A stretch of DNA of 64,000 nucleotides, from contig NZ_WUMV01000002.1 in the NCBI RefSeq assembly GCF_009826895.1, positions 248,001-312,000 on the forward strand, written 5' to 3'. The position numbers and the translations under genes are program-made. The DNA is from Stappia sediminis (GTDB lineage Bacteria > Pseudomonadota > Alphaproteobacteria > Rhizobiales > Stappiaceae). Below the pieces are notes generated by a model that did no database searches, had not been told where the DNA came from, and saw nothing but the letters and a program-made list of their open reading frames with translations. Of this stretch, positions 53,048 through 61,205 are shown piece by piece; the first letter of the stretch is position 1; each line of letters starts with the position of its first letter.

Positions 53048-54082
53048 TCATGCGCCGAAATCCAGTTGAACCTTCATTGCCCGAGACCTGTCGGATGCGG
53101 TTTCGAAGGCTTCCCTGAAGGAGGCGAGGGGTAGCGTATGGGTCAAAAGCGGATTCACATCGATAAGGCCTTTCGACATGAGATCGATAGCGACCGGAAA
53201 CTCCTCGTGAAAGCGAAATGAACCGCGCAGTTCAAGCTCCTTGGCCGTGATCTGCGTCATTGGAAGGCTCATATCGCCGGAAAGGCCCAGTTGTACGATC
53301 ACGCCGCGCGGGCGCAAGGCGCCGATGCCTGCTGCAAGGGCAGCCTGCGCGCCAGAGCATTCCATCAGAATGTCGAACGTGCCTTTGTCCGTGGAATAGT
53401 GGGAAAGGGCTTCTGTTTCCTCCGCGGAATTGATCACGCGGTCTGCGCCGGCTCGACGGGCAAATTGCAGCGGGTTTTCGGCAATATCCACCGCCACGAT
53501 CTCCGCAGCTCCGGCGCGGCGGGCCGCAAGCACGGCCAATACGCCGATCGGACCGCAGCCCGTCACGATAACCCGCTTGCCAAGCAGCTCTCCCGCACGG
53601 CGAACTGCATGCAGGCATACGGATAGCGGCTCGGCCATTGCCGCCTCCGCGGGGCTCAGTTTGCCCGCGGGTACGCATTGCTCAGCCTTGGCGACGAGAT
53701 CCTCCCGAAAGGCTCCCTGTATGTGAGGAAAAGGCATCGCCGACCCGTAGAACTGCATGTTCAGGCATTGGTTCGGCAGGCCCTGGAGGCAAAAGCGGCA
53801 TGATTTGCATGGTCGAGAGGGTGAAACCGCGACGAGATCGCCTTCGCGCAGATGATGCACGTCGCTGCCGGTTTCGCTCACATGTCCCGCAACCTCGTGA
53901 CCGAGGATCATCGGTTCGCGCAACCGGACTGCGCCGAACCCCCCATGCTGGTAGTAGTGTAGGTCCGAGCCGCAAATTCCGCCGCGGCTGATTTTCACGC
54001 GCACGTCACCCGGTCCGATCGGCGCTGTCTGCACCTCCGAGAGCCGCACATCTCCAGCGGCATGAACGTATATCGCCTTCAT
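53048..54082 (-). CDS. zinc-dependent polyol/L-idonate 5-dehydrogenase-like
   Basis: The 344-residue medium-chain dehydrogenase has catalytic zinc ligands in GGICGSDLHYYQHGG and LGHEVAGHV, the structural-zinc cysteines in SPSRPCKSCRFCLQGLPNQC, and the NAD-binding VTGCGPIGVLAVLAARRAGA. This pattern fits L-idonate 5-dehydrogenase and related polyol/sugar-acid dehydrogenases. ATG 54082 is the family start; the upstream extension lacks support. It leads the leftward four-gene operon and faces the gluconate-5-dehydrogenase-like SDR across a 16-base operator palindrome, so the two probably act in sequence on a keto-sugar acid. Confidence 0.86.
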   Translation of the reverse strand: MKAIYVHAAGDVRLSEVQTAPIGPGDVRVKISRGGICGSDLHYYQHGGFGAVRLREPMILGHEVAGHVSETGSDVHHLREGDLVAVSPSRPCKSCRFCLQGLPNQCLNMQFYGSAMPFPHIQGAFREDLVAKAEQCVPAGKLSPAEAAMAEPLSVCLHAVRRAGELLGKRVIVTGCGPIGVLAVLAARRAGAAEIVAVDIAENPLQFARRAGADRVINSAEETEALSHYSTDKGTFDILMECSGAQAALAAGIGALRPRGVIVQLGLSGDMSLPMTQITAKELELRGSFRFHEEFPVAIDLMSKGLIDVNPLLTHTLPLASFREAFETASDRSRAMKVQLDFGA

Positions 54083-54149
54083 GGCGGACCTCCCTGGAGT
54101 ACGATATCCTTGCAGGCGACAAAGCATACTTCGGCTTGCAGCTCTGCCG

Positions 54150-54165
54150 AAATGGTATACCATTT
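54150..54165. promoter_or_regulatory. GntR operator AAATGGTATACCATTT
   Basis: This perfect 16-base palindrome stands in the divergent gap between the idonate-type dehydrogenase (54082) and the SDR (54243). Its TGGTATACCA core is repeated at 57549, 63169 and 63226, the last two next to a GntR regulator gene. The simplest reading is one GntR protein controlling all these promoters. Confidence 0.8.
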
Positions 54166-54242
54166 GAGCCACTCAGCAAGGAGATTGGAAAAGTATCCAG
54201 AACCGGCATGCGCCGGATCGGCAAGCGGATCAGACGGGTAAT

Positions 54243-55007
54243 ATGTCGCATTTATTCGACCTTTCAGGCCTTACGGCACTTGTGACGGGATCTTCACTGG
54301 GTATCGGCAATGCCCTAGCGTGGGGGCTCGCCGAGGCGGGGGCAGACGTCGTCGTAAACGGCCGCAATGCGGAGCGTTTGGCGGAAGCGGCATCCAGGCT
54401 CCGGGAAGAGGGTTTCAAGGTGCATGAGTTGCCCTTCGATGCCTGCGATGCAGGGGCGGTGGCGCAAGCCGTGGACCGGTTCGAGCGCGAGGTCGGGTCT
54501 ATCGATATCCTGGTGAACAATGCGGGCATGCAGCATCGCGCCCCGCTTGAAGATTTCGAGATCGAGGCTTTCGACAGGCTCATGCGAACCAATGTATCGT
54601 CTGTGTTTTATGTCGGTCAGGCCGTCGCACGGCACATGATTTCGCGTAGGCAAGGCAAGATCATCAACATTTCATCAGTGCAATCGGCCTTGGCCCGTCC
54701 CGGAATTGCGCCCTATACGGCAAGCAAGGGCGCGGTGACGAACCTTACGAAGGGCATGGCGACCGACTGGGCAATGTACGGCCTTCAGATCAACGCCATC
54801 GCGCCGGGTTATTTCGATACCCCATTGAACGCGGCGCTGGTCAACGATCCCGAGTTTTGTGCCTGGCTTGAAAAGCGCACGCCAGCCGGACGCTGGGGTA
54901 ATGTGGAAGAACTTGTCGGGGCCTGTGTTTTTCTTGCCTCGAAAGCATCCAGTTTCGTCAACGGACACACTCTGTTCGTGGACGGCGGCATCACAGCCAG
55001 CCTTTGA
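54243..55007 (+). CDS. gluconate 5-dehydrogenase-like SDR
   Basis: The 254-residue short-chain dehydrogenase has the cofactor motif TGSSLGIGNALAWGLAEAGA, NNAGMQHRAPLEDF, and the catalytic triad in IISSVQ (Ser) and YTASKGAVTNLTKGMATDW (Tyr, Lys). Sequence flavour is that of IdnO/gluconate 5-dehydrogenase, which interconverts 5-ketogluconate and gluconate. With the facing idonate-type dehydrogenase it would complete an idonate-to-gluconate style epimerisation. It is followed after 52 bases by the PhyH-type dioxygenase. Confidence 0.85.
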   Translation: MSHLFDLSGLTALVTGSSLGIGNALAWGLAEAGADVVVNGRNAERLAEAASRLREEGFKVHELPFDACDAGAVAQAVDRFEREVGSIDILVNNAGMQHRAPLEDFEIEAFDRLMRTNVSSVFYVGQAVARHMISRRQGKIINISSVQSALARPGIAPYTASKGAVTNLTKGMATDWAMYGLQINAIAPGYFDTPLNAALVNDPEFCAWLEKRTPAGRWGNVEELVGACVFLASKASSFVNGHTLFVDGGITASL

Positions 55008-55059
55008 GCGGTATGACCCGCGAACAGTAGATCAGGTGACGGGAGTTGGAGGGAGCGCC

Positions 55060-55950
55060 ATGCTGACGCAAGATCAAAAGGCGATTTACCACCGTGACGG
55101 TTACCTCATGATCGAAGACGCGGTCACGGGGGATGAGCTTCGGGAATTGCGGCGGATCACATACGACCTGATTGAAAAGTCTCGCGATGTTTCCGAAAGC
55201 AATGACATCTATGATCTGGATGAAGGCCATAGCGCAGCTTCGCCGCGACTGACGCGGATCAAGTTGCCTCACCGCGTGCACCCTTATTTCTGGGAGTTGT
55301 TGCGCGCATCGAAAATCACCGAGGTTCTGACCGACCTGCTTGGCCCGGACACGATGCTCCAGACCAGCAAGCTGAACACCAAGGCGCCGGGCGGAGGCGC
55401 GGCTGTGGAGTGGCATCAGGATTGGGCGTTCTATCCTCATACCAACGATTCGATGCTCGCCTTCGGCTTGATGCTCGAAGACGTTGACGAGGACAACGGG
55501 CCGCTGATGGTGATACCGGGATCGCACAAAGGCGAAATCCTTAGCCACATGGTGAACGGCGTATTCTGTGGTGCGATCGATCCGCACGATCCTCTTTTCG
55601 AGAAGGACAAGGTGGTGACGCTGACCGGCAAAGCCGGAAGCATGACGGTGCACCACGCGAGAACCTTGCATGGATCGGCGGCCAACAGGTCCGACCGTGC
55701 GCGATTGATACTGTTCTACGAGTGTCATGCAGCCGACGCCTGGCCCTTGCTCGGTGCCGGTTCATACATCCATTCGCTGGGGCAAAGGCGCCTTTGGGAC
55801 GACCTTCAGGAGCGACTGATAACCGGACGCTTGTGCCTGACACCGAGGCTGGAAAAAATTCCCGTTTCGATCCCGCTGCCGCCGGCGCCCGATGCCAGCT
55901 CGATTTTCAAATCGCAAAAGACGGGCGGGGCGAAAAGCGCCTTCGCCTGA
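55060..55950 (+). CDS. phytanoyl-CoA dioxygenase (PhyH) family protein
   Basis: The 296-residue Fe(II)/2-oxoglutarate oxygenase-family protein has the iron-binding H-x-D pair in EWHQDWAFYPH near residues 118-120, the distal histidine in RTLHGSAANRSDRAR near 204, and the arginine expected to bind 2-oxoglutarate. PhyH-family enzymes hydroxylate or dealkylate diverse small molecules. Its place in a sugar-acid regulon is unusual and its substrate cannot be predicted. ATG 55060 follows GGAGGGAG; the open frame before it overlaps the SDR. It converges on azlD with only 2 bases between. Confidence 0.88.
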   Translation: MLTQDQKAIYHRDGYLMIEDAVTGDELRELRRITYDLIEKSRDVSESNDIYDLDEGHSAASPRLTRIKLPHRVHPYFWELLRASKITEVLTDLLGPDTMLQTSKLNTKAPGGGAAVEWHQDWAFYPHTNDSMLAFGLMLEDVDEDNGPLMVIPGSHKGEILSHMVNGVFCGAIDPHDPLFEKDKVVTLTGKAGSMTVHHARTLHGSAANRSDRARLILFYECHAADAWPLLGAGSYIHSLGQRRLWDDLQERLITGRLCLTPRLEKIPVSIPLPPAPDASSIFKSQKTGGAKSAFA

Positions 55951-55952
55951 GC

Positions 55953-56276
55953 TTATCCGAGCAGGAATTGCATAAGATATAGCGTTCCCATTCCCGCGGC
56001 GACCGCGCCGACGATGCTGTTCTTCAGGCCTATAAGAAAAGCCGCCAATGCCGCGATCAGGCGCGCCGTATCCGTTTTGCCGCCGGTTGCCGGCGGCCAC
56101 AGGACGAGTGGGGTGATGAGGGCGGGCAGCACTGCGACAGCCACATAGCGAAGATGGGAGAGCACCCAGCCAGGCAGGGCGCGCCCGCCCAAAATCCCGA
56201 GAAAGGAAAAGCGGATCAGAAAGGTGCCGACGCCAAGAAGGCAGGTCACGATCCAGAAGGTTTCTTTCTCGATCAT
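55953..56276 (-). CDS. azlD: AzlD-family transporter subunit
   Basis: The 107-residue membrane protein has about four spans (FWIVTCLLGVGTFLIRFSFLGIL, LRYVAVAVLPALITPLVL, ARLIAALAAFLIGLK) and the AzlD family's TFLIRF motif. AzlC/AzlD pairs export branched-chain amino acids or analogues. Its start overlaps the azlC stop (ATGA, 56273-56276). The open frame to 56357 is rejected because it overlaps azlC further. Confidence 0.88.
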   Translation of the reverse strand: MIEKETFWIVTCLLGVGTFLIRFSFLGILGGRALPGWVLSHLRYVAVAVLPALITPLVLWPPATGGKTDTARLIAALAAFLIGLKNSIVGAVAAGMGTLYLMQFLLG

Positions 56277-56986
56277 GCGCGCTTCGCTCGCCGTTCCAGG
56301 TAAAACTCCATTTGGGCTCCTGCCGCCATGGCAAGGCAACCGGCGACGATCAGCCAAAGATTATATGGCATCCAGGAAAACAGGATTGCTCCTAGGACCG
56401 AGACGAAAGCCGCTACGACGTGCGGAAGGCTGCGCATCATAGGCGCGACCAGCGCGATAAAGCAGACGGGAATCGCGAAGTCGAGTGAGAGGTGCGCCGG
56501 AATCGCCTGTCCAATCATCGCTCCGGTGAAGGTGCAGAGATACCAGAGCGGGCAAACCGCCAACACGCAGCCGAAGTAATAGGCGATCTTCTCCTCAAGA
56601 GGCATTCGCGGCTCTTCCTCATAGGTTTTCACCGAGACCGCGAAGCTCTGATCAACCATCAGATAGGCCATGAGGACGCGCAGCCGCATCGGGGCCTTGC
56701 CCAGATGTGGGACGAGGGCGGCAGAATACATCGCCATGCGCATATTCACGGCGAGCGCGGCCAGAAGCACGATGAAGACGGGTGCGTGTTCCTGCATCAA
56801 GGCCAGGGCCGTGAATTGCGATGCCCCGGCGATGACCAAGATGGACATCGACATGACTTCATAGACGGCAAGTCCCGCATCGCGCGCAACGACACCGAAC
56901 AGCAACGCATAGGGAATGACGATCGCGACGAACGGGCTGCAATCCCTGAAGCCGCGGCGAAAGGCTTTCTTCATGGGGGTGGTCAT
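56273..56986 (-). CDS. azlC: AzlC-family amino acid exporter
   Basis: The 237-residue membrane protein has the AzlC signature: FRRGFRDCSPFVAIVIPYALLFGVVARDAGL, SILVIAGASQFTALALMQEHA and MAYLMVDQSFAVSV. The family forms branched-chain amino acid exporters with AzlD. It is 18 bases after the unknown secreted-protein gene on the same strand. Its placement between sugar-acid genes may be coincidental, as no operator of the regulon is close to its start. Confidence 0.9.
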   Translation of the reverse strand: MTTPMKKAFRRGFRDCSPFVAIVIPYALLFGVVARDAGLAVYEVMSMSILVIAGASQFTALALMQEHAPVFIVLLAALAVNMRMAMYSAALVPHLGKAPMRLRVLMAYLMVDQSFAVSVKTYEEEPRMPLEEKIAYYFGCVLAVCPLWYLCTFTGAMIGQAIPAHLSLDFAIPVCFIALVAPMMRSLPHVVAAFVSVLGAILFSWMPYNLWLIVAGCLAMAAGAQMEFYLERRAKRA

Positions 56987-57004
56987 GCTGATCCGGCGGG
57001 CGGC

Positions 57005-57484
57005 TTATTTTGTTGCGTTTGACTGAAGCAGCAGCTTCACATAGGCAAGCCCGACGGCGGTTGCTTCGCAGCGCGCATTTGAATGCCGTGTTTTCTTGTC
57101 CGGGTCATGGCGCACAAGTGTCAGTTCCCGCAAGCGGTCGCACTGGAGCAGATTCTGCTGAAGGTCGTATTTGACTTCAATACCGGCAATCTGGCCGATC
57201 TCATCGGGCGCGCTTGCCTTGATCTCATCCATGCGTTCCTTGATCATCTCGCCCCATTTGGCCTTGGCATCAATAAAACATGCGATGCCAGCGCTGCTAC
57301 CTTCTTCATACTGCAGGCAATTGGCCTGAAAGCGGCTAACGCATTCAGCTGCTGGAGCGCCTGCCTTTGATTGGGTGATGACGCAAGCACGCGGTGATTC
57401 CGGTTCTGCGGCCTGAGCCGGCAACATAAAACTACTTGCTGCGGATATGAGCGCGACCGTAGCGAGCCTGGCGGCGAAGGGCAT
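57005..57484 (-). CDS. secreted cysteine-containing protein, unknown function
   Basis: The 159-residue product has a signal peptide (residues 1-25, FMLPAQAAE) and a mature domain with six cysteines (PRACVITQ, AAECVSRFQANCLQYEEG, GIACFIDAK, LLQCDRLRE, NARCEATA), probably disulfide-linked and periplasmic. ATG 57484 follows GGAGA and gives the signal peptide; the frame start at 57517 does not. I do not recognise the family. It reads toward azlC and away from the operator at 57549, which is 64 bases upstream of its start. Confidence 0.7.
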   Translation of the reverse strand: MPFAARLATVALISAASSFMLPAQAAEPESPRACVITQSKAGAPAAECVSRFQANCLQYEEGSSAGIACFIDAKAKWGEMIKERMDEIKASAPDEIGQIAGIEVKYDLQQNLLQCDRLRELTLVRHDPDKKTRHSNARCEATAVGLAYVKLLLQSNATK

Positions 57485-57548
57485 GTTGTCTCCTGAACTC
57501 ACCGGACTTTGGCGCAACCCAACATCCGAGTGTGAATATTATTGTATC

Positions 57549-57558
57549 TGGTATACCA
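57549..57558. promoter_or_regulatory. GntR operator TGGTATACCA (copy 2)
   Basis: This perfect 10-base palindrome (CTTGGTATACCAG on the minus strand) is identical to the core at 54150, 63168 and 63224. It lies in the 280-base divergent gap between the secreted-protein gene (57484) and the SDR (57765). It may control either or both. Confidence 0.75.
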
Positions 57559-57764
57559 AGAGGCGAGCCTGTCCAACGTGATATCAGAGCTAAATTGGAA
57601 AGCGAGTCCGAAAGATCGTTCCGCGCATGCGCGGGCCGGGCCTGCGGATGCGTTGAATGTGCGGCAATTTTAATTGGCAATGACTGCAGATCCTGTGCTG
57701 CATGCACGTTTCATGACGCCAAGAGGCTTTCGCAAATTATCGGAATTCGAAGGGGAGAAATGGA

Positions 57765-58514
57765 ATGGCTGGAGAAGACTCACAGACGATCCTCATCACA
57801 GGAGCCGGCAGCGGTATCGGGAAGGTGACGGCGAGACTGTTCCTGGAGGAGGGCTGGCGGGTTGCGCTCGTCGGGCGACGCAGGAGCGCCCTCGAAGAGG
57901 CTGCGGACGGCCATGAAAATGCGCTCGTTCTACCTTTCGATGTGACGGAACCGAAGGACGTCGCGGATGGGTTTGCGAAGCTTTCAGGCGAGTGGGGGAG
58001 GCTTGATGCGTTATTCAACAATGCCGGTATGAGCCTTCCTTCGACGATGATCGACGAAATCGCGGTCGATGACTGGCTGGCGCTGAGCAACGTCAATATT
58101 ACCGGCATGTTTTTATGCGCGCGGGAAGCCTTTGGCCTGATGCGCAGACAAAAGCCTCAAGGTGGGCGCATTATCAACAACGGCTCGGTATCGGCATATG
58201 TGCCGCGTCCGGGCTCGGTTCCCTATACGATGTCGAAGCATGCGGTGACAGGCCTTACGCGCACGCTCTCGCTCGACGGGCGGAGGTTCAACATTGCTTG
58301 CGGACAGATAGACATCGGTAACGCGCTAACCGACATGGCGGTTGCGATGACCAAAGGCGTGCCGCAGGCCGACGGTTCGATGCGCGTTGAACCCGTGATG
58401 GATGCAAGTCACGTCGCGAGCTCCGTCCTGCATATGGCTAACTTGCCGCTTGAGGCCAACGTGCAATTCATGACGGTGATGGCCACAGCCATGCCTTATA
58501 TCGGCCGCGGCTAG
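57765..58514 (+). CDS. SDR-family oxidoreductase
   Basis: The 249-residue short-chain dehydrogenase shows TGAGSGIGKVTARLF for the cofactor, NNAGMSLPSTM, and the catalytic residues in IINNGSVSAYVPRPGSVPYTMSKHAVTGL (Ser, Tyr, Lys). A ribosome site AAGGGGAG precedes ATG 57765. It stands alone, is downstream of the operator at 57549, and ends at a strong palindromic terminator. The substrate is unknown, presumably a metabolite of the surrounding regulon. Confidence 0.86.
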   Translation: MAGEDSQTILITGAGSGIGKVTARLFLEEGWRVALVGRRRSALEEAADGHENALVLPFDVTEPKDVADGFAKLSGEWGRLDALFNNAGMSLPSTMIDEIAVDDWLALSNVNITGMFLCAREAFGLMRRQKPQGGRIINNGSVSAYVPRPGSVPYTMSKHAVTGLTRTLSLDGRRFNIACGQIDIGNALTDMAVAMTKGVPQADGSMRVEPVMDASHVASSVLHMANLPLEANVQFMTVMATAMPYIGRG

Positions 58515-58530
58515 CAGTGAAGGGGAAAGT

Positions 58531-58572
58531 ATCGGCCTACGCACAGGTATCAGTGCCTGTGTTAAGGCCGAT
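58531..58572. terminator. bidirectional terminator between convergent genes
   Basis: ATCGGCCT (58531-58538) pairs with AGGCCGAT (58565-58572) and, inside it, CACAGG with CCTGTG, giving a long interrupted hairpin. CTTTC follows on the plus strand. It separates the SDR (stop 58514) from the convergent dehydrogenase gene (stop 58643). Confidence 0.8.
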
Positions 58573-58642
58573 CTTTCAGAAATGCATCCCTTAGATTATC
58601 GAATGGTTGGGAGGGGGGCTGCTGAGCGTTAATTTCTGAGAC

Positions 58643-59530
58643 TTATTTCCTCGATAAAGATGATGCCAGAAAATCCACCATTTCGGGCACCATTCGCTCG
58701 CCCCAGCCTTCATCGACCGCTTCGCCGAGAGTATCGGCGGCTGCCGAGGACATTCTCGACTTTGCCCCGAGTTCGTCGGCCATCGCGCGATAATAGCCGA
58801 CATCCTTTTTCGCATTGGCCATGGAAAAGGCGAGGTCGATTTTGCGGTCCGTTGCATAGGACTTGATGAAATCCATCATGCCCGAGTGTAGCGGGCCTGC
58901 AGACATGACCTGATAGAGCTTTTCACGCGGAACGCCTGCGCTGTCTGCCATGGCGAAAGCCTCCGACATTGCGCAGGCGGTCGTCATGGCGAAAAAATTG
59001 TTGATCAGCTTGATCGTATGTCCGGTGCCGAGCGGACCGAGATGGAATACATTCTCCCCCAGAACATCTAGCACCGGCTTGACCTTCTGATATGCCGCCT
59101 CATCGCCCGAGCACATGATGTTCAGTTTGCCTTCCTTCGCGTGCGAAGGTGTGCGCCCGAGCGGTGCGTCCAGATAGGTAGCTCCTTTCTCCGCCATATC
59201 GGCGCCGATCCTTTTGGTGGAGCCGGGCAGGGAGGTGCCGAAATCGATCACGACAGCGCCTGGCTTGATCCCGGCGAGAACGCCGTCATCGCCGTAGACA
59301 CGGCTTTCCACGCTGGCGGAAGTATCCATGCAGAACATCACGATGTCGGAAGCAGAAGCAAGTTCGGCGGAGGTTTTGGCTTCCTTCGCGCCTCTTGCAA
59401 GTGCCTCTTCGACCGATTTGCGCGAACGATTGACGATCACCGTCACGTCGAAGCCATTCTTTTGCAGGCATTCCACCATAGCCGAGCCCATAAGGCCAAG
59501 GCCGATGAATCCGATTTTGGGCTGGGTCAC
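58643..59530 (-). CDS. 3-hydroxyisobutyrate dehydrogenase-family oxidoreductase
   Basis: The 295-residue beta-hydroxyacid dehydrogenase has the Rossmann motif IGFIGLGLMGSAMVECL, the substrate segment DAPLGRTPSHAKEGKLNIMCSGD, and the catalytic lysine in GTGHTIKLINNFFA near residue 170. Relatives reduce or oxidise 3-hydroxy acids such as tartronate semialdehyde, L-threonate, sulfolactaldehyde or 3-hydroxyisobutyrate. It follows the TRAP permease genes in the same direction (79-base gap) and probably acts on the imported acid. Confidence 0.87.
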   Translation of the reverse strand: MTQPKIGFIGLGLMGSAMVECLQKNGFDVTVIVNRSRKSVEEALARGAKEAKTSAELASASDIVMFCMDTSASVESRVYGDDGVLAGIKPGAVVIDFGTSLPGSTKRIGADMAEKGATYLDAPLGRTPSHAKEGKLNIMCSGDEAAYQKVKPVLDVLGENVFHLGPLGTGHTIKLINNFFAMTTACAMSEAFAMADSAGVPREKLYQVMSAGPLHSGMMDFIKSYATDRKIDLAFSMANAKKDVGYYRAMADELGAKSRMSSAAADTLGEAVDEGWGERMVPEMVDFLASSLSRK

Positions 59531-59609
59531 GGTTAGAACTCCCGATTGGATTAAAGGTCGTTTCGCCGGATCGCCGCAAAGGCGACGTCCGGCGGAATTC
59601 GACTGCGCC

Positions 59610-61205
59610 TTACAAGAAAAGCGAGACCATTGGCGGCCAGATCAGCAGCACGGCGAGGGCAAGCAGCTGTATGCCGATAAACGGCAGGAAACCCCTGAAA
59701 ATGTCGGTGAGCGTGATGTGCGGCGGTGCAACCGACTTCAGGTAGAAAGCAGCCGGGCCGAAAGGCGGCGACAGGAAGCTGACCTGCATGTTCATCGTGA
59801 ATACGACCCCAAACCATATCGCCACGTGCCGCGGGTCCAGGCCACCCAGAAAACCGAGTTCCTCCACCGGAAGGCGCAGCACGATCGGCAAGAATACCGG
59901 CATGACGAGCAGAACGATGCCCACCCAGTCCATGAATGCGCCGAGAAACAGGAAGATGACCATCATGATGAGAATGATGCTCATGGTCGGCAGTTCAGCG
60001 CCGATGATGGTGTTGGCGATGTAGGTTGGACCGCCGGCGATCGTGTAGGCGCCGGCAAGCGCGGTGGCGCCGATCGTCACCCAGATGATGGTGCCAGTGG
60101 ATTTCAGTGTGCGCTTCAGGCTTTCGAACAACAGATGAAAGCTCATCTCGCCGCGCAGCGCGGCAATGACCCCGACAGCCACGACGCCCATTCCCGCGGC
60201 TTCGGTAATCCCCGTGATGCCGCCGTAGATCGAACCGAGCACCACGCCGATCACGACCAGCGGTGCGACAAGACCTTTGCCCATCTGCCAGGATTTGGAG
60301 AGCCTGTCGCGACCGGCGACGAAGAAAATCAATCCAAGCGCCACGGCCGCGGCTATGCCAAATTTGACGACATAGTCGGACGTTCCAAATGTAATTTCGT
60401 CCACGCCTTCCTTGATCGCGTTTTGCCCGGTAACCGTAAAGAACACCGCTCTTAGAAAGAGCGCCGAACAAAAGCCGCCAATCAGCGTCAGCAAAAAGGT
60501 TCCGAACAGCGCGGCTTTCTCCCGTCCCCTCGGCTCGCCCGGAACGGGCTCTGGCAGGGGAGCGTGATCAGGATTTAGTTGTGTGCGCACGATTATGTAG
60601 ATGATGAAGAAGCTCGCCAGCATGAAGCCGGGGAGAAAGCTCGCCGTAAACAGCGCCTTGATCGAGGTTTCGGTAATCAGGCCGTAGATGATCAGCACGA
60701 TCGAGGGGGGGATCATCGTCCCGAGCGAACCGCTGGCGCAGATCGTGCCGATAGCGAGATTCTGGTTGTAGCCAAGCCGGAGCATCTGCGGCAATGCAAT
60801 GAGCCCGAGAAGCACGACCTCGCCGCCGATGATGCCCGACATCGCCGCCATGATCACCGCCATGACAGACGTCACAATCGCGATTCCGCCACGTGCCCGG
60901 CTGAGCCAGACATTGAGCGAGTTGTACATTTCATTGGCGATCCCGGATCGTTCGAGCAAGTTCGCCATGAAGATGAAAAGCGGGATGGAGATCAGCACAT
61001 AGTCGGTGAGAAGGCCATAGACCCGTTGTGCCAGAATGTTCAAAGGGCCGGTTCCGAAATTTCCGAAGAGCAGATCCGGACCGAATTTCATCACCAGGAC
61101 GCCGACCGCGAGAATGGCAGATGCGAAGCCAAGTGGCATGCCAATCGCCAGCAAAAGAAGCATCGACACCAGAAGGATGATCGAGATGGTTCCAATATCG
61201 AACAT
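59610..61205 (-). CDS. TRAP transporter large permease (DctM)
   Basis: The 531-residue inner-membrane protein has around 13 spans with the DctM motifs LLLLAIGMPLGFASAILA, GIIGGEVVLLGLIALPQMLRLGYNQNLAIGTICASGSLGTMIPPS in part, and FLSPPFGPAAFYLKSVAPPH. It is longer than typical DctM (about 430) because of an insert near residues 230-320 containing extra hydrophobic segments. Its ATG begins directly after the dctQ stop with no gap. It should form the channel for sodium-driven acid uptake. Confidence 0.9.
   Translation of the reverse strand: MFDIGTISIILLVSMLLLLAIGMPLGFASAILAVGVLVMKFGPDLLFGNFGTGPLNILAQRVYGLLTDYVLISIPLFIFMANLLERSGIANEMYNSLNVWLSRARGGIAIVTSVMAVIMAAMSGIIGGEVVLLGLIALPQMLRLGYNQNLAIGTICASGSLGTMIPPSIVLIIYGLITETSIKALFTASFLPGFMLASFFIIYIIVRTQLNPDHAPLPEPVPGEPRGREKAALFGTFLLTLIGGFCSALFLRAVFFTVTGQNAIKEGVDEITFGTSDYVVKFGIAAAVALGLIFFVAGRDRLSKSWQMGKGLVAPLVVIGVVLGSIYGGITGITEAAGMGVVAVGVIAALRGEMSFHLLFESLKRTLKSTGTIIWVTIGATALAGAYTIAGGPTYIANTIIGAELPTMSIILIMMVIFLFLGAFMDWVGIVLLVMPVFLPIVLRLPVEELGFLGGLDPRHVAIWFGVVFTMNMQVSFLSPPFGPAAFYLKSVAPPHITLTDIFRGFLPFIGIQLLALAVLLIWPPMVSLFL

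Noticed and set aside
57005-57764. TGGTATACCA at 57549 as control site for azlCD
   Set aside because: It lies upstream of the secreted-protein gene and SDR; azlC starts over 500 bases away, so its control is uncertain and not claimed.
59328-60455. 375-residue plus-strand His/Asp/Arg-rich frame
   Set aside because: Same artefact opposite the dctM gene; composition mirrors membrane-span codons.
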